Below, in pieces: positions 34,200 to 46,620 of a stretch of 64,000 bases of DNA. Under the pieces are notes generated by a model. The model made no database searches. It saw nothing but the letters and a program-made list of their open reading frames with translations, and was not told the origin of the DNA. Source of the stretch: Phyllostachys edulis (Eukaryota; Streptophyta; Magnoliopsida; Poales; Poaceae); assembly GCA_036346405.1 (NCBI GenBank), contig CM070566.1:10512355-10576354 (forward strand), read 5' to 3'. Within the stretch, counting starts at the first letter, position 1, and every line of letters begins with the position of its first letter. A program made the position numbers and the translations under genes.

Positions 34200-34752
34200 T
34201 TCCCTTTTTTTTTGTAGTTCATTGCATAAAGAATGCAACACCAAGCCAGCGAAGAATATGTTGGGCCCAGCTGCAATTTGGGCCAAGATTACAAAATTGT
34301 AACAAGTATCTATTTGTGCGAATTGCACAACATGTCACATTCACGACCACGATATCATACTACCTTTGTTTTCACACAGCCGTTGTTCTAGAATACGTGC
34401 AATCAACCTTTCAAAATTTTGACAGTTAATATACACAAAATATTTATGTTTGCCACAAGGAAATGATATTAGTATATTTATCTTCAAACTTACGTTTCGT
34501 ATCATCATATTTTTAAGGAATAAGTTCATATAACACCCCCGAACTTTGCTCAAAAGTCTATCCAACACTCCTAACTATGAAACTAGACATATGACCCCCC
34601 CCCCCCGCTTCATAGGGTGGTATTGCCGTGTGGCACGATAAGCGAGCGATTTTGCCACGTAGGATGACACGTTGGCCAAGTTTAGGTAAATATCATGTCG
34701 GACCCATAGGAGCTTCTCCCCAAATAGAAACATATAGGAGGAAGCTACAGGG
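34200..34752. other. Intergenic with a 12-C tract
   Basis: No gene recognised. 34510-34620 (cccccgaactttgctcaaaa, ccaacactcctaactatgaaa) resembles a common grass repeat, and a run of 12 C is present at 34595-34606. Boundaries not resolvable. Confidence 0.45.
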
Positions 34753-35150
34753 GCGGTTGAAAGTATCTAGGCCCTTGTCTTTGATTTTGGTAATTAATGT
34801 CAACAATGTATTAAGGGACTAATATGTGTGCTAAGATGTTTTAAGGATTAGTCCCAAAGGATGTGTTATGACATGGAAATGACAATGCAAAGGCTATAAA
34901 GATCGACTTGGCTCAAGCAAAGGTGCCAGTATCTAGAAGATCCTTTTGTAGTATTTTGCTGGTCTAGGTGTTTGGAGAAAAGATCGGATTTGTAGGCTAG
35001 ACGCTGTACTATTAAGAGGGGTCATAGCTATTAGCTTAAGGATCTATTCTTTTGTGCCATCTTGATCAACTAAGAGTCATGCACTGCATTTGTTTTTGCT
35101 TCTGGAAAGTGTTTTTGGTTCTCTTTGAAATTCGGTTTGACCACATTTGA

Positions 35151-36995
35151 TGTAACACCCCAGCCCAACAATGGGCCTGAATTGCCACTAACTATACTAA
35201 CTATCAATTTTAACGTCATTTTATAATAAATTACAACAAGCATCTCAACTATAAAACCCATCCACGGGTCACAATAACACAAGTATAAAGGTATGATAGT
35301 CATAGATAATTTCTTTCTAGGAGCAAAGCACAACAGTAAACCAAGATTAACGCGAACCAATTGATTAAGTCTATTGATTAATCAACTCTAACTTATCATC
35401 TAAGGTTATTCAATACCATCATGACCTAAATATAAATCATCATGCTATAATAAAAGTTTCACATGTCCAATGAATCAAATAATTGAGTGTAGATTGTGAT
35501 TCCAAGTGCGCTAGCCCTTCCCGAGTGAAACGTCATCAATGGTCACCTAAAAACAACAATAGAGCAAGAATGAGTCCAAAACTCAGCAAATACATAATAA
35601 AGCCATAAAGAATAGTTTATCAACCATAATCAAGGTTATCATCATCATCTATCTATTTAATGCCATTCTCATACTCAATTAAACAAGTCATATTCAAGAT
35701 AGAGAAATGTGCACAATTTAACATTGCACTCATATATGCGAATGCACCATCATGCCCATGCTCATATGCATCTCATCAGCTGATACCGGTATAGCGGAGT
35801 GTTCACACGTCGATGACACACTCTATCCTTCACTCCCGTGAAGTCCCCACCGAAGTAGGATTTTATTTAGAGTACTCCGGACTAGTTATGTATCTTTCTC
35901 ACCGACCTCATCGGATTAGTTACATGACTTTCTCACCGACCTGGCTCGTGCAACTCCTGTCATGATGAATGTAAATGATACGACATCTTTAATTATTCAT
36001 CAACATAATCCATCATATTAACTCAATATCTCATCCTCATTATCTCAATATCATAATCTCATTCACTCAATATCATGTGTAAGAATAACCTTAACGAAAG
36101 CATAATAAATAGCATGATAAGTAATAGCAATGATAATGGTGAACAACCCGTTGTTCACCACTCTACCATGTACTTGCCTCTTAGCCCTTGAAGCCGGATG
36201 ACGAAATTGTGGCACGGCGCATGAGGCCGCAGTCCCTGAACAAGCAAGTAATAAAACACACTCAAAAACATCATCAAAATAACATCATCACATCACCAAC
36301 CCGTCACACTAAGCGACCTCACGTGTTTACGCCAAACCAACCAAATTAACCAAAATCTACCAGACGCACTACCCACTTCCCAGTGGTAAAAATACTCTAA
36401 CTTATTCATCCGAACTCCAAACCTGGCAAACCAATACTTTCTGGAATCCTTAAGACGTTACCTACACTTTTCATGTAGAGCATATACACTAATTATATCA
36501 TTTACTATTTTTAATCTACAAATTACTACAGACTGTCAACACACGACAACCTTTGCCAGACAGCAAAACTATAAAAGTCATATCTCACAATCTATGCATC
36601 GGATTGACATGAATAGAAATTCTACCGAAAGCTATCGAAATTCTCTACAACTCTCTAGTAGATGACATCCTCAAATTACGCCCCTACGATATCCGAAATA
36701 ATTGTACAATAGTACAGCAGATTAAACCGATCTACTATTCGATTCTCCCCGACTAGAAACATGCTAATCCTTTATTCTAATCTCATTTTAATTCTCTAGA
36801 TAAAATAAACAACAGAGAGGAAAAACTTGATCGTTACCTATACGACGAAAATCCAGATCCCGACTTCTTCCTTCTAATTTTTCTCTTATCTTTCTCTTTC
36901 CTGACTTCTTCTTTCTCCTGGTTCTTCCTTTGCAGCAGCACAAAAGATCAACCCCAAATGAGTGGATGCATCAGAGCATAAGCGCAGCCACTACT

Positions 36996-37033
<38 letters not shown>

Positions 37034-38025
37034 CAACTATATGCAAGAAAAGCTAGGAGTGGCAGCAGCAGCCATTTGCAAGCATAGGGGCGGCAGCAGC
37101 ACAACTATTTGCATGCATAGGGGCGGCAATATCTGCCATTTGCATGCAGCCGTGCAGCAGCAACAACAATCGGCAGCATCTAATTTTTCTTCTCTCTCTT
37201 TCTCTAGAGAACAGCACAGCAGCACACGCAATCATGCATATGAGCAACTCACGTGGGAGCAACAGCAGGCAAGCAGCAAGGAGTCGGCGCGGGCAGGCAC
37301 ATAAGGCTGCTCCCAGTACTTCACCTTAGCTGGTATTTTAAACCTGCTATATAAGCAAAATAATGATGTGGCATCATAGTTAATAAAGAGAGAGGGTACT
37401 TTAGTATCTAATCTGGATACCGGTTCGGTCTCAAAATCTAACACATAAAATTTATTGTAATCGATCTCATGCATTGGAAAGATCATGCATGCATTGCTTT
37501 AGTACATGCCACAAATAGGCCACAATGCTCAAATACTAGTAAAGATCATGCATGTAATTAAATGAAACAGTATAAGATACTACACCATAAGAAACCATGT
37601 ATTAGGAAGATAGTATCCTAACACTCCTCATACACTAAAGAAACTGCATTAAGATACTGTCATTGGGAGCAGCCTAAGCAGCCCCAAGCGTTGCAGCAGG
37701 CGATCACGCGGCAGATGGCTTCACGCGTGCGGCAGGAGCAGCAGACAACGATCTGGCAGGGAGGCGGTCTTTGGTATTTGGCGCATGTCGAATAAAGCGA
37801 TTTGAGCGATCTCGCGTGGGAGCAGAGACGCTGGCGATCTCGCGTTGGCGGCTGAGGAAAAAAAATGGCGGTGGCTATGCAGGGGTGGCTGGCGGCGCAA
37901 GCTAGGGCTAAGTCTTCCACCTCCTCCCTCCTCTTTTATAGCACAGGCTTTTCTCATAGGCTTCTAATTAAATAATCGGCTATAAATTTCCGTCTCTTGG
38001 TCTTTACATAAAACAGGGTATCACA
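35151..38025 (-). repeat. Solo gypsy LTR (2875 bp) inside the SIRE 5' LTR
   Basis: It begins tgtaacaccccagcccaaca and ends acagggtatcaca, flanked by the exact 5-bp duplication tttga (35146-35150 and 38026-38030). The homologous sequence in the 3' LTR (54895-54910, ccacatttgatgagtgg) is the unoccupied site. - orientation is indicated by a - strand TATA box (gctataaaagagg, about 37934). It contains a CT microsatellite (36999-37030) and CAG-rich stretches that create chance frames. No internal coding region. Confidence 0.93.
36999..37030. repeat. CT dinucleotide microsatellite
   Basis: About 16 consecutive CT units inside the solo LTR. Confidence 0.95.
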
Positions 38026-38923
38026 TTTGATGAGTGGTATTACCGTAACTGATCGAACACAGTGGTCGTAGGCACTGGTGGTCGTAGACACTGATCGTAC
38101 ATAGTGGTCGTAGACACTAGTCGTACACAGTGGTCGAAGACCTTGTCGTGAATAGTGGTCCTAGACTCTAGTCGTAGACCTAGTCGTGGGTCTGGCCAGT
38201 GGTATGACCGCATTTCTATTGCGGTACTACCGCAAGGAGGTAATACTGATCCTTGGTTGGCGGTACATTTTTTTCAGAGAAGATGTTTTCTGAGAACTCT
38301 TGAGCTCTGGAAAACAGTTGTTCCGTTCTAGCCGAGCAGTACTACCACTCTGCGGTAGTACCGATTTCTAGTTGGCGGTCGTCCCGCAACTCCTTTTCTA
38401 ACGGCTAGTTCAGAGCATTAAATGCAACTATTCGACCGTTGGGTGGAACATCGGTAGTACCGGAAATCCTGATTTTTTTTTCTTCAGGAAAGTGATTGTA
38501 ACAGCTAGTTTTACTGATGAGGGTTATAAATACCTCCCCACCTACCTCTAGCCTAGTGTTGATGAGCATATTTACTCTCATTGAATACTCTTGAGCTCTT
38601 AGACACTCTCTACTACTCATTTGCTTTGAATTCCCATTTTGAGGTAGTTGAGAGCTTTTAAGTGCACTGCAGCATTAGTTGATCTTGTTACCACTTGATT
38701 CTTTCTCAAGCAAACACTTGGTTTATTACTCTTGGTGCTTGCCGGCACCTAGATGGCTTTGGAGGAAGATTGCGAGGTGAGCTCTTCAAAGAAGATTATG
38801 AAGAGTCCCGGCAAAGGATTGTGAAGTGGTTGCGTGCTCACCATCTCCGGAGAGGAGGAAGAGCAACGATAGTGATCGAGGGTTAAGGCTTAATTCATGG
38901 AGCCGATTTGATTGGTTCAAGCT

Positions 38924-39014
38924 TCCTCAACGTGGACTAGTGAAGACTGGCAAGTCTTTGATACCACAGGAAAAACCTCTTTGTCCTCAATGTGGACTAG
39001 TGAAGACTGGCAAG
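38924..39014. other. Deletion junction with apparent copied filler
   Basis: A 31-bp stretch at 38924-38954 (tcctcaacgtggactag, then tgaagactggcaag) is repeated with one mismatch at 38984-39014. The 3' LTR has no second copy: after cctctttgtcctcattgtgg (55868-55887) it continues tttattc. The second copy therefore sits exactly at the join between SIRE LTR (to 38995) and gypsy LTR (from 39014). Confidence 0.85.
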
Positions 39015-39664
39015 ACGGATGCACACTTTGCATTACCGGTAAAATGCAAAAGGGAAAGAGAAGGAAAAGGATCATTTTGAGCATATTGCATAGCATGTAT
39101 GTATAAGGTGATTGATATGTGGTTTTGTAAAGTATAGTTGATGATTTACATGCTTGGTTATTGTTGATGCCATTTATTATATTTGTTGAGTCTTGGACTC
39201 ACCCCTTATTGTTTGTTGTGTTTTAGGTACCTTTACGAGATCGGCATGCATGGGGGAAAGGAAGAATTAGACTTCTTGCACTTTTGCACGAACTACCCAC
39301 CATAGAATGAAAGAAAAAAAATTAACTAGGAGATGAATGAACTGTTTAAAGTACTCTTCTTGATTATTTGCTTGCTTGGAGTAATCTGTAATAAATGAAT
39401 AGTCGTTTTGGATGCTTATGGTCTATTCATTAGATGTTTAGTTGCTATGGATGTCATAGTAATGAATAGCCAGTTTTGATTATATCTTGTTTATTATGCA
39501 ATCTGGATTATCTTTATTTGTTACAACTGCCTGTTGGAACCTCCGGTATAGGTAACTATACAAAGGAGGTTCTGCCGAAATTTTGTAGGGTGTTTTAGTT
39601 TAATTACGTTTAATTATTTAATTTAGTAGCATTCTAGGCTTTAGTTGAAATTTGAGGTGTTACA
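39014..39664 (+). repeat. Truncated 5' LTR of the gypsy derivative
   Basis: 651 bp, homologous to the last 645 bp of the 3' LTR and ending tgttaca. The missing left part was removed together with the SIRE internal region. Confidence 0.9.
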
Positions 39665-39666
39665 GT

Positions 39667-39678
39667 TGGTATCAGAGC
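39667..39678 (+). promoter_or_regulatory. tRNA-Met primer-binding site of the gypsy derivative
   Basis: Exact tggtatcagagc two bases after the LTR end. Confidence 0.93.
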
Positions 39679-42600
39679 GGGCTGTAGGTCCGTGGTATTT
39701 AAAGTATTAATTTTGACACACTATGCACAGTAGATGGGTTGGGTTTTTGTATTGCATATATGCTTCCGTTGAGTAAATAGTTACTTTTGTGCTGAGCTTG
39801 CTAGTTGATTATTGTGCTTATTGTATGATATAATCTTATATACTTATAATTGATTATATTAGTTATATATTATGATAGTTGATGTTGAGACATTGAGGTC
39901 GTGGTTGTGGCCTGGCTTTACCGGAGTTACACCACTTGTTGATAGTAAGAGAATAGTGAAGTGGTTACCTCGGATATCTTAGTACAAGTAGCGATAGTGA
40001 GTACCTTTAGAAGAGTTGTTCTCTTCTTTGAATTTGGTCAACTCTTGTCCAGTTGTGACTGATGAGTTTCTCTTGGGTTATTAGTTCATTGCGGTTGATG
40101 GGTTTCTTTGAGAAAGGATAGTGTGTTTCAATTGGGCTGAATTTGTCCTGTAAAGCAATCATTGTTTTCCCAACCGATGAGTTATTCTTGCGGTTGGCGA
40201 ACTTGGTTAATTGTCAAGTTTGACCTTCGTATTGGAGTTTGTCTTCCTTATTGGAAAAACTTGATCCATTTATTTCGCTTGATGATTTGGATAATGAAAG
40301 TTTCCTTTTACAAGTCCTTTAATGCGTGGAAGCTTTGACTCAATGTATCTTTCTTTGAGTACTTTGAGTGTTGAAGTTGAATGGTTCTCTTTTATGAAAG
40401 AAGTTGTTAAACCCTTTAGCGATGTTTGGTCATGGTTAAGTGAGAGGTTATAACCAAAGCAATTAAATGGATATGATATGGATTATCAGTTTGGGTATGT
40501 AGTGTGTGCATGATCGATCTTAACTAAGATCCTTAAAAGAAAAGTTGATTAATTTGAACGTGTCTTGTAGTAGTTCTTGATGAGCCGTGATTATGAGTAT
40601 GGTTATACTTAATTGGAATCAATAGAGTTAATAAGATGTGTGGAACATTGATGAAATGGTTGATCATTAGAATTGTTTAGTTTGCTAAACTTGTTGAATT
40701 ATTTGGTCTTATTGGATTAATCTAAGCGTGTAGGAAGAGAAATATAAGGATGTGTTCATTTGTTGTTTTAGTAGATAATAATATAGCATTTTCTTTAATT
40801 GGTGGTTTGATGATCTTATTTTTGCTCGTGGGAATACAAATAGAGAAAGAACCATCAATTCGTCTATGATTGATTAATCATCAATGGTTTATGATAACCT
40901 CCAGATTGGAATTAGTGTGAGCATTTCGAATCGGTGAAGGGTTGAAATCTGAAAGTGATTTATTCATGTGTGTTTCATGAGGATGACTTGTGGTTGCATG
41001 CCCTTGCTAGAAGTGGTTTGCTCCGATAGTGTGGTTTGTGTATTATATATACTCTACAACAAGTTGACTGCTGCAATCTTTTTGAGATAGCAACAATATT
41101 AAGAAATAATCCACTATGTTTCTTTTGGAAAGGATTATGATGGGATTTAATAGGTGACATGTGTTCGCATGATGGTGAGACTGTCGGATAATAGTGTGCC
41201 TCTGATGAAAGGGTTTTGGAATAACCTTTTAAATTGTGTAGTAGGTTCCCTCTAAAATAAAGTGGTTGTTGTAACGAGGGTGTAAGAATTTGATATACAC
41301 TCAATTGAGGATGAGATGATAAAGGAGTATGTAACATTTTGGTGAGCCTTTGGGAGCTTTATAAAGGAAGAGTTGACGATAACGAATCTTGTTAAGAGTG
41401 AATTATTCTTGATGTTAGTAAGATTGTTCACAAGAGATTCTGACTTGTTGGAGTGGTGATGATTCTCCTAGAGAGAAAGTAAGTTTATTGCCTTACGAAA
41501 TATCGGATAAAAGAAATGTTTGGAGTTTTGCATTCGTGGTCTTTTGGGAGTTCATGATTTATGTAGTAGATGAAATTAGTTTGAGTAATGTGACGTATTG
41601 GAAGGTTCTATTTGGTTCTTAAGTGATTAATGTGATTTGGTTTTAAAGGCACTTCTTGTTTGGGTTGGCAAGTAATGATGTAATCAAAGAAAATTACTTT
41701 CTTTATTAACGGAAAATGCGTACCATAAGTATTTGACTGTTTCTCTTGGTCTCGTGCTCACTCAGGAACAACGCTTTTTCTTGTGCATTGAAACTTGTAT
41801 TTGTTTGTTTCTTCCTTTTGAGAAAGGAATTAACCAACTTGTGTTGCTAAGTCTTATAAAGTGTATTAGAGCGTTGGTTGGGGGTGGACAAGTGTATGGT
41901 AGTGGTGAGATTTTGGGAATCAATCTAGTTGAAGAACAGTAGAAGGTGAATTGGTTTTGACCTATAACTCTTAGAGAGAATTCTATTTAAATGGAATGCT
42001 AGTCGATGGACTACATTTGATTAGTGTTACAACTAGTGGAACTATGGCGAATTATAATCTAAGAACCTTCGTCCATGTTGGAATGATGAGATTAACGAAA
42101 GTATGGAATCTTGATAAAATTATTAGAGTATCGCGATTGGGTAATTAACTTTGCGAGGTTGTGTAGGTGATTTATGATGGTGTGGTTTAATGAGTGGGAT
42201 TTATCAATGTAATTTAATCATTATGGCAATTAAAGAGACAACGGGAATTGTGAAGTTGTTGTCAAGTATGACCTGGCTTTAGTGAGTAATCCTTTGGGAG
42301 TTAGAACTTTTCTAAAGATAATTTGGTCGATAATATGTTTACATGTCGGTGCTAATGATTGAGTATGTTTGGATTGTGTGAATTTTAGTCTTCAGATTTG
42401 AGAGTTTCGTATCAGATACCCCGGATTATATTTATGGGAGCCTTGGGAATTGAATTGTGGATTGGTGATCTATCCTAGGCCCTTAGTTGCTCAATGACTG
42501 TGTAGAAGTAATAGAATAAAAGGTGGATTCCAATAGTGTGATGATCTTTGATAAGCCCCTTTTCGTTGTAATAAATGAGAGTGTGCGCTGAGAAGTTCCA

Positions 42601-43753
42601 GTTGATTATCCCTAACAGAATGAGATGATGTGGTTGTGGGTGAAAGGTCCTTATTGTGGTGTTGCGAACCATTTGTCAAATAATTCCTTTGGTATCGGAG
42701 TGGACTAGAGAATCCATCTGTGGATTAGTAGAGTCCCTTTAAATAAGTGTGTTTTATCTTTTGGTTTGAAGATCGTTTTGAGGTTGTCAGTTAAGAGGAA
42801 GGAAGTAGTGTGATGATTTAGAAACCCATGATCTGGGAGAAGATTTATTTCTTAAATGAATATCTGAGAAAAGAATGTTTTCCCGAGTAGAGAAGTGCTC
42901 TCTTGATTCTTGTCTGAGTTGGATTTTTTTTTTTATGATGGAGGTCATGTACAATTTGAGATGACTTATGTTGACAAGATGGTTCTGTCCGGTTAAGGAA
43001 AATAAATGTAGTATTTGATTTGGGCATTAGAGCGAATTCTCTTTTGGCTTATGTGGTGTTTAGTGGCAACCTGCCGAGTTGGAAGGATGGAAGGTTTTGT
43101 GAAGAATCTCGATTTTGGATTTGAGTGTTGGAGGAAAGTTGGAATTGCATTGTGAGTCCTTTGTTTTCAGTTGAATCGATTATTAAAGTTTGATTAAAAT
43201 AAGTTGTGTGGCGGCGTCCTGCTTAATGGAGGATCTCCTTGTTATGATAAAGAGATCGGTGAGAGATGGCACAAGAGTTCCATATGTTTACGTGCAAATT
43301 TTGTAGTTTGGTACCAAAGGAAGGATAGCTCAAGGTACATTGGGTTGTTTCGAAAGTTGTGGGGATGTTTGAAGTTGGCGGATCGCTAGAACCGTATTGA
43401 GTCCATCTTGTGAGTCGCATCGTCTTGTTTGTTGCAGGGCTGAGTGAGTACCAGGGAGGCCCAAAGTTTGAAGTTTCGTGGGAGCCGCTGACCTTTGAGT
43501 AGCATTTTGTGCGTTTTCTAGAGAGGTCAGAGCGAGTGCTGAGGCACAAGTCGTTGGTTTGCGTCAAGGTGCCTTTGTCCCATTAGTCCGAGAGAGAGGC
43601 GACTTGGGAGTTGGAGTCTCGCTTGTGCAAGCTCATATCTAGAATTATCCACAGCAGGTGTGTGGTAATGTCAGTAAGTTTTTTAGCTGTGTTTATTCAT
43701 TGATGTTAAGCGTGGATAGAATCCGGGTCGAATTCTGTTTAAGGGGGGTAGAA

Positions 43754-46057
43754 TGTAATACCCGGATGGATTGAAAGAGTATTCGAGAGAGAATATTTAA
43801 ATTGGGGAGAAAGATCAATTAGAAAAGTGTTTTAACAGGAGATTAGAGAGGGTTTATGCCTAATTTGGACTACCTAGGTGTGGGCTTCTCGCCCATAGCA
43901 TTTAGGCCCAAGGGGAAGGGGCAGCTGGCCACATAAGAAGGAGAGGGGGCAACCCTAGGGTTGCTACAGTAGCACGGCTACAGTACCACCTTGTGCTACA
44001 GTGCCATGCCGTGCTACAGTGCCCTCCCACCCCTAACTTTCGCTGCCGGCCAAGAAGGAGGAAGGGAGAAGCCTCCTCGGGTGCTGCCGGCCAAGGAAGA
44101 GAAAGGAAGAAGAAGGAAGGGAAAGAAGGGAGAAAGGAAAGGGAGAGATCGTGACCTCGGTTCGTGATCTTCAGCGGTTCTTCAAGGGTAAACCCCAATT
44201 CCCCTTTGATTAGTGGTGTTTTTGATTAATTTATCAATGTCGGTATTAGATCTGTTTAGGACAGATAGGGTTGGCCGACGTTTTTTAGGAGTTTAACGGT
44301 AGAATCTGTTCTGTACACCTCCTAGAGAGTTGTAGGCGACGTCGATACCTTTCCGTAGAGTGCTAGATCATGTCGTTTGGATGAGCGGTTCAAAAGTTAC
44401 GAATTGTTTAGCATTGCTGCTCTGCAATTCTGTAATCTTTCTGACAGATAATGGAAATTGAACTATAGCGAATAGTTAATTGAATTTTTAGGAGATCTCA
44501 CTATAACGAAATATGTAGATACTCGTCTCAGCTTTCCAGAAAGCTAAAGATCATGAAATTTGGATAAATATACTGAAAGTTATGGTAATTTTAGTGTACT
44601 GTCCAGAGAACCCGACGTGATAATTGATGTTCTGTAGATTGGCTTGGTAGGGGCAGTAAATGGCAGAATCAGAAGGTCTCCCCAACTAAGTTTATTTAGG
44701 TAATTTAATTATCTTTCCAGAGAGTATTAGAACATCTTATTTGGACTCCTGACCAGAAAGTTATGTATTTTAGAAGTTGATTGTCCGCAGTGAACACCAA
44801 ATTGATCGGTAGAAATTGGAAGATTGGAAACGCTTGGGAGTTTAGCGAGTTCAATTGTGTTCTTATTTATGCTTTTGGTCCAGTATGCTTGTCTTAGTTT
44901 GGGTTATCATTATGTTCAGGTGGGAGCATGATCCCAGGGGCAGCGCCCTCTTGGCGATCCACCGTTCTCGCGGTTGAGGCAAGTATAATGATGGTTATAA
45001 TATATATGGTTGAATGGCAATGTTTGATATATATTATGAGAATTTGTGTGTTCATGAATTGTGATGATGGCATAGTTGGTAATGTTCATGGTTGCTAGAG
45101 ATTTGTGTTATGTGTTAATCATGGATGTTTGATAGCTGTAAAGTCGATGTTTATGAGCTTTTGTAGTATGAATAGAATATTCATATGCAATGTTGTTGTG
45201 GATGCATGTTTGTATTAATTTGAGAATTTATACATATGCATCATGTTGGCTATTGAAGTCTTGGTCATGTGATGACCAAGCAACTCTTGAGTCCCTGTCA
45301 TGTTGATGACGGGCTAAAGGTCCCCATGCTTGTAAAGCATGGGCTTTAATCCCCATACTTGCGGAGTATGGGCAATGGTCCCTGTGCGGATAGCACGAGC
45401 ATGGTGTGCATCGACGGATGCACACTTTGCATTACCGTAAAATGTAAAAGGAAAGAGAAGGAAAAGGATCATTTTGAGCATATTGCATAGCATGTGTGTA
45501 TAAGGTGATTGATATGTGGTTTTGTAAAGTATAGTTGATGATTTACATGCTTGGTTGTTGTTGATGCCATTTATTATATTTGTTGAGTCTTGGACTCACC
45601 CCTTGTTGTTTGTTGTGTTTTAGGTACCTTTACGAGATCGGCATGCATGGGGGAAAGGAAGAATTAGACTTCTTGCACTTTTGCACGAACTACCCACCAT
45701 AGCATAAAAGAAAAAATTAACTAGGAGATGAATGAACTGTTTAAAGTACTCTTCTTGATTATTTGCTTGCTTGGAGTAATCTGTAATAAATGAATAGTCG
45801 TTTTGGATGCTTATGGTCTATTCATTAGATGTTTAGTTGCTATGGATGTCATAGTAACGAATAGCCAGTTTTGATTATATCTTGTTTATTATGCAATCTG
45901 GATTATCTTTATTTGTTATAACTGCCTGTTGGAACCTCCGGTATAGGTAACTATACAAAGGAGGTTTTGCCGAAATTTTGTAGGGTGTTTTAGTTTAATT
46001 ACGTTTAATTATTTAATTTAGTAGCATTCCAGGCCTTAGTTGGGCTGGGGTGTTACA
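43754..46057 (+). repeat. 3' LTR of the gypsy derivative
   Basis: 2304 bp, starts tgtaatacccggatggattg directly after the polypurine stretch and ends ggctggggtgttaca. Short frames inside (43902-44198 antisense, 45228-45425 antisense) are not considered genes. Confidence 0.9.
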
Positions 46058-46058
46058 G

Positions 46059-46620
46059 TTAAAGAAGCCAAATTGCATAGGCTTCGGATTAAAGTATTCC
46101 TCTAGCATTGGCTTATGGTATCCCAAAGGTGCAAAATTTGATTTAATTGGATATTCGGATTCCGATTATGTGGGTTGCAAAGTGGATAGAAAAAACACCT
46201 CGGAAAGTTGTCAATTCTTAGGAAGATCTTTAGTATCATGGTCATCCAAGAAACAAAACTCCGTAGTCCTATCCACCGCCCGAAGCCGAATATGTTTCCG
46301 CGGGTAGTTGTTGTGCTCAATTGCTATGGATGAGGCAAAACTTGATAGCCTATAGAATTAAATTTGATAATATGCCTCTTTTGAGTGACAATGATAGTGC
46401 TGTGAAAATTACAAATAACCCGGTCTAACACTCAAGAACTAAACATATAGATATCCGACACCATTTCTTGAGAGATCATGTGGGCAAAGAAGATATAGAA
46501 ATTAGCCACATAAGGACCAATGATCAATTAGCTGATATCTTCACCAAACCATTAGATGAGAGCCGCTTTTGCAAGTTGAGAAATGAGTTAAATGTCATAG
46601 ACCATTCTAATGTTGCTTGA
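46059..46620 (+). pseudogene. SIRE-type copia RNase H domain (end of pol)
   Basis: The frame reads KKPNCIGFGLKYSSSIGLWY, then the RNase H block DSDYVGCKVDRK and LGRSLVSWSSKKQNSV. A 1-bp insertion near 46283 (gcccGaagc region) shifts the frame; the rest (AEYVSAG, DIRHHFLRDHVGKEDIEIS, DQLADIFTKPLDES) continues to a TGA at 46618. One further TAA lies at about 46426 at a position that is usually Gln. The left side is cut by the gypsy derivative. Firmly copia by the KVDRK and ADIFTKPL motifs. Confidence 0.92.

Larger units (their letters stand above)
34758..38995 (+). repeat. 5' LTR of the SIRE-type element (interrupted and truncated)
   Basis: 34758-35150 corresponds to 54515-54906 and 38026-38995 to 54902-55887. 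The interruption is the solo LTR at 35151-38025. The last about 180 bp of the LTR (present at 55888-56070) are missing. A TATA box (ggttataaatacctcccc) is at about 38521. The region 38040-38200 has extra copies of a gtggtcgtagacact-type motif compared with 54930-55070. Confidence 0.92.
39014..46057 (+). mobile_element. 5'-truncated gypsy derivative without coding capacity (LARD-like)
   Basis: LTR sequence at 39014-39664 matches 45413-46057 (shared atgcacactttgcattaccg and gagatcggcatgcatggggg). A Met primer site follows at 39667. The interior (39680-43740) is T/G-rich and C-poor with no recognisable gag, RT or integrase. A polypurine stretch (aaggggggtagaa, 43741) precedes the full 3' LTR (43754-46057). 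The 5' LTR lacks its first about 1660 bp. A faint relic of a pol C-terminus may lie at about 43600. The insertion disrupted the SIRE pol just before RNase H. Confidence 0.85.

Noticed and set aside
39840..43740. Short frames in the gypsy derivative interior (for example 40975-41337, 43223-43567 antisense)
   Set aside because: Composition-driven; no similarity to gag, RT, integrase or host proteins.
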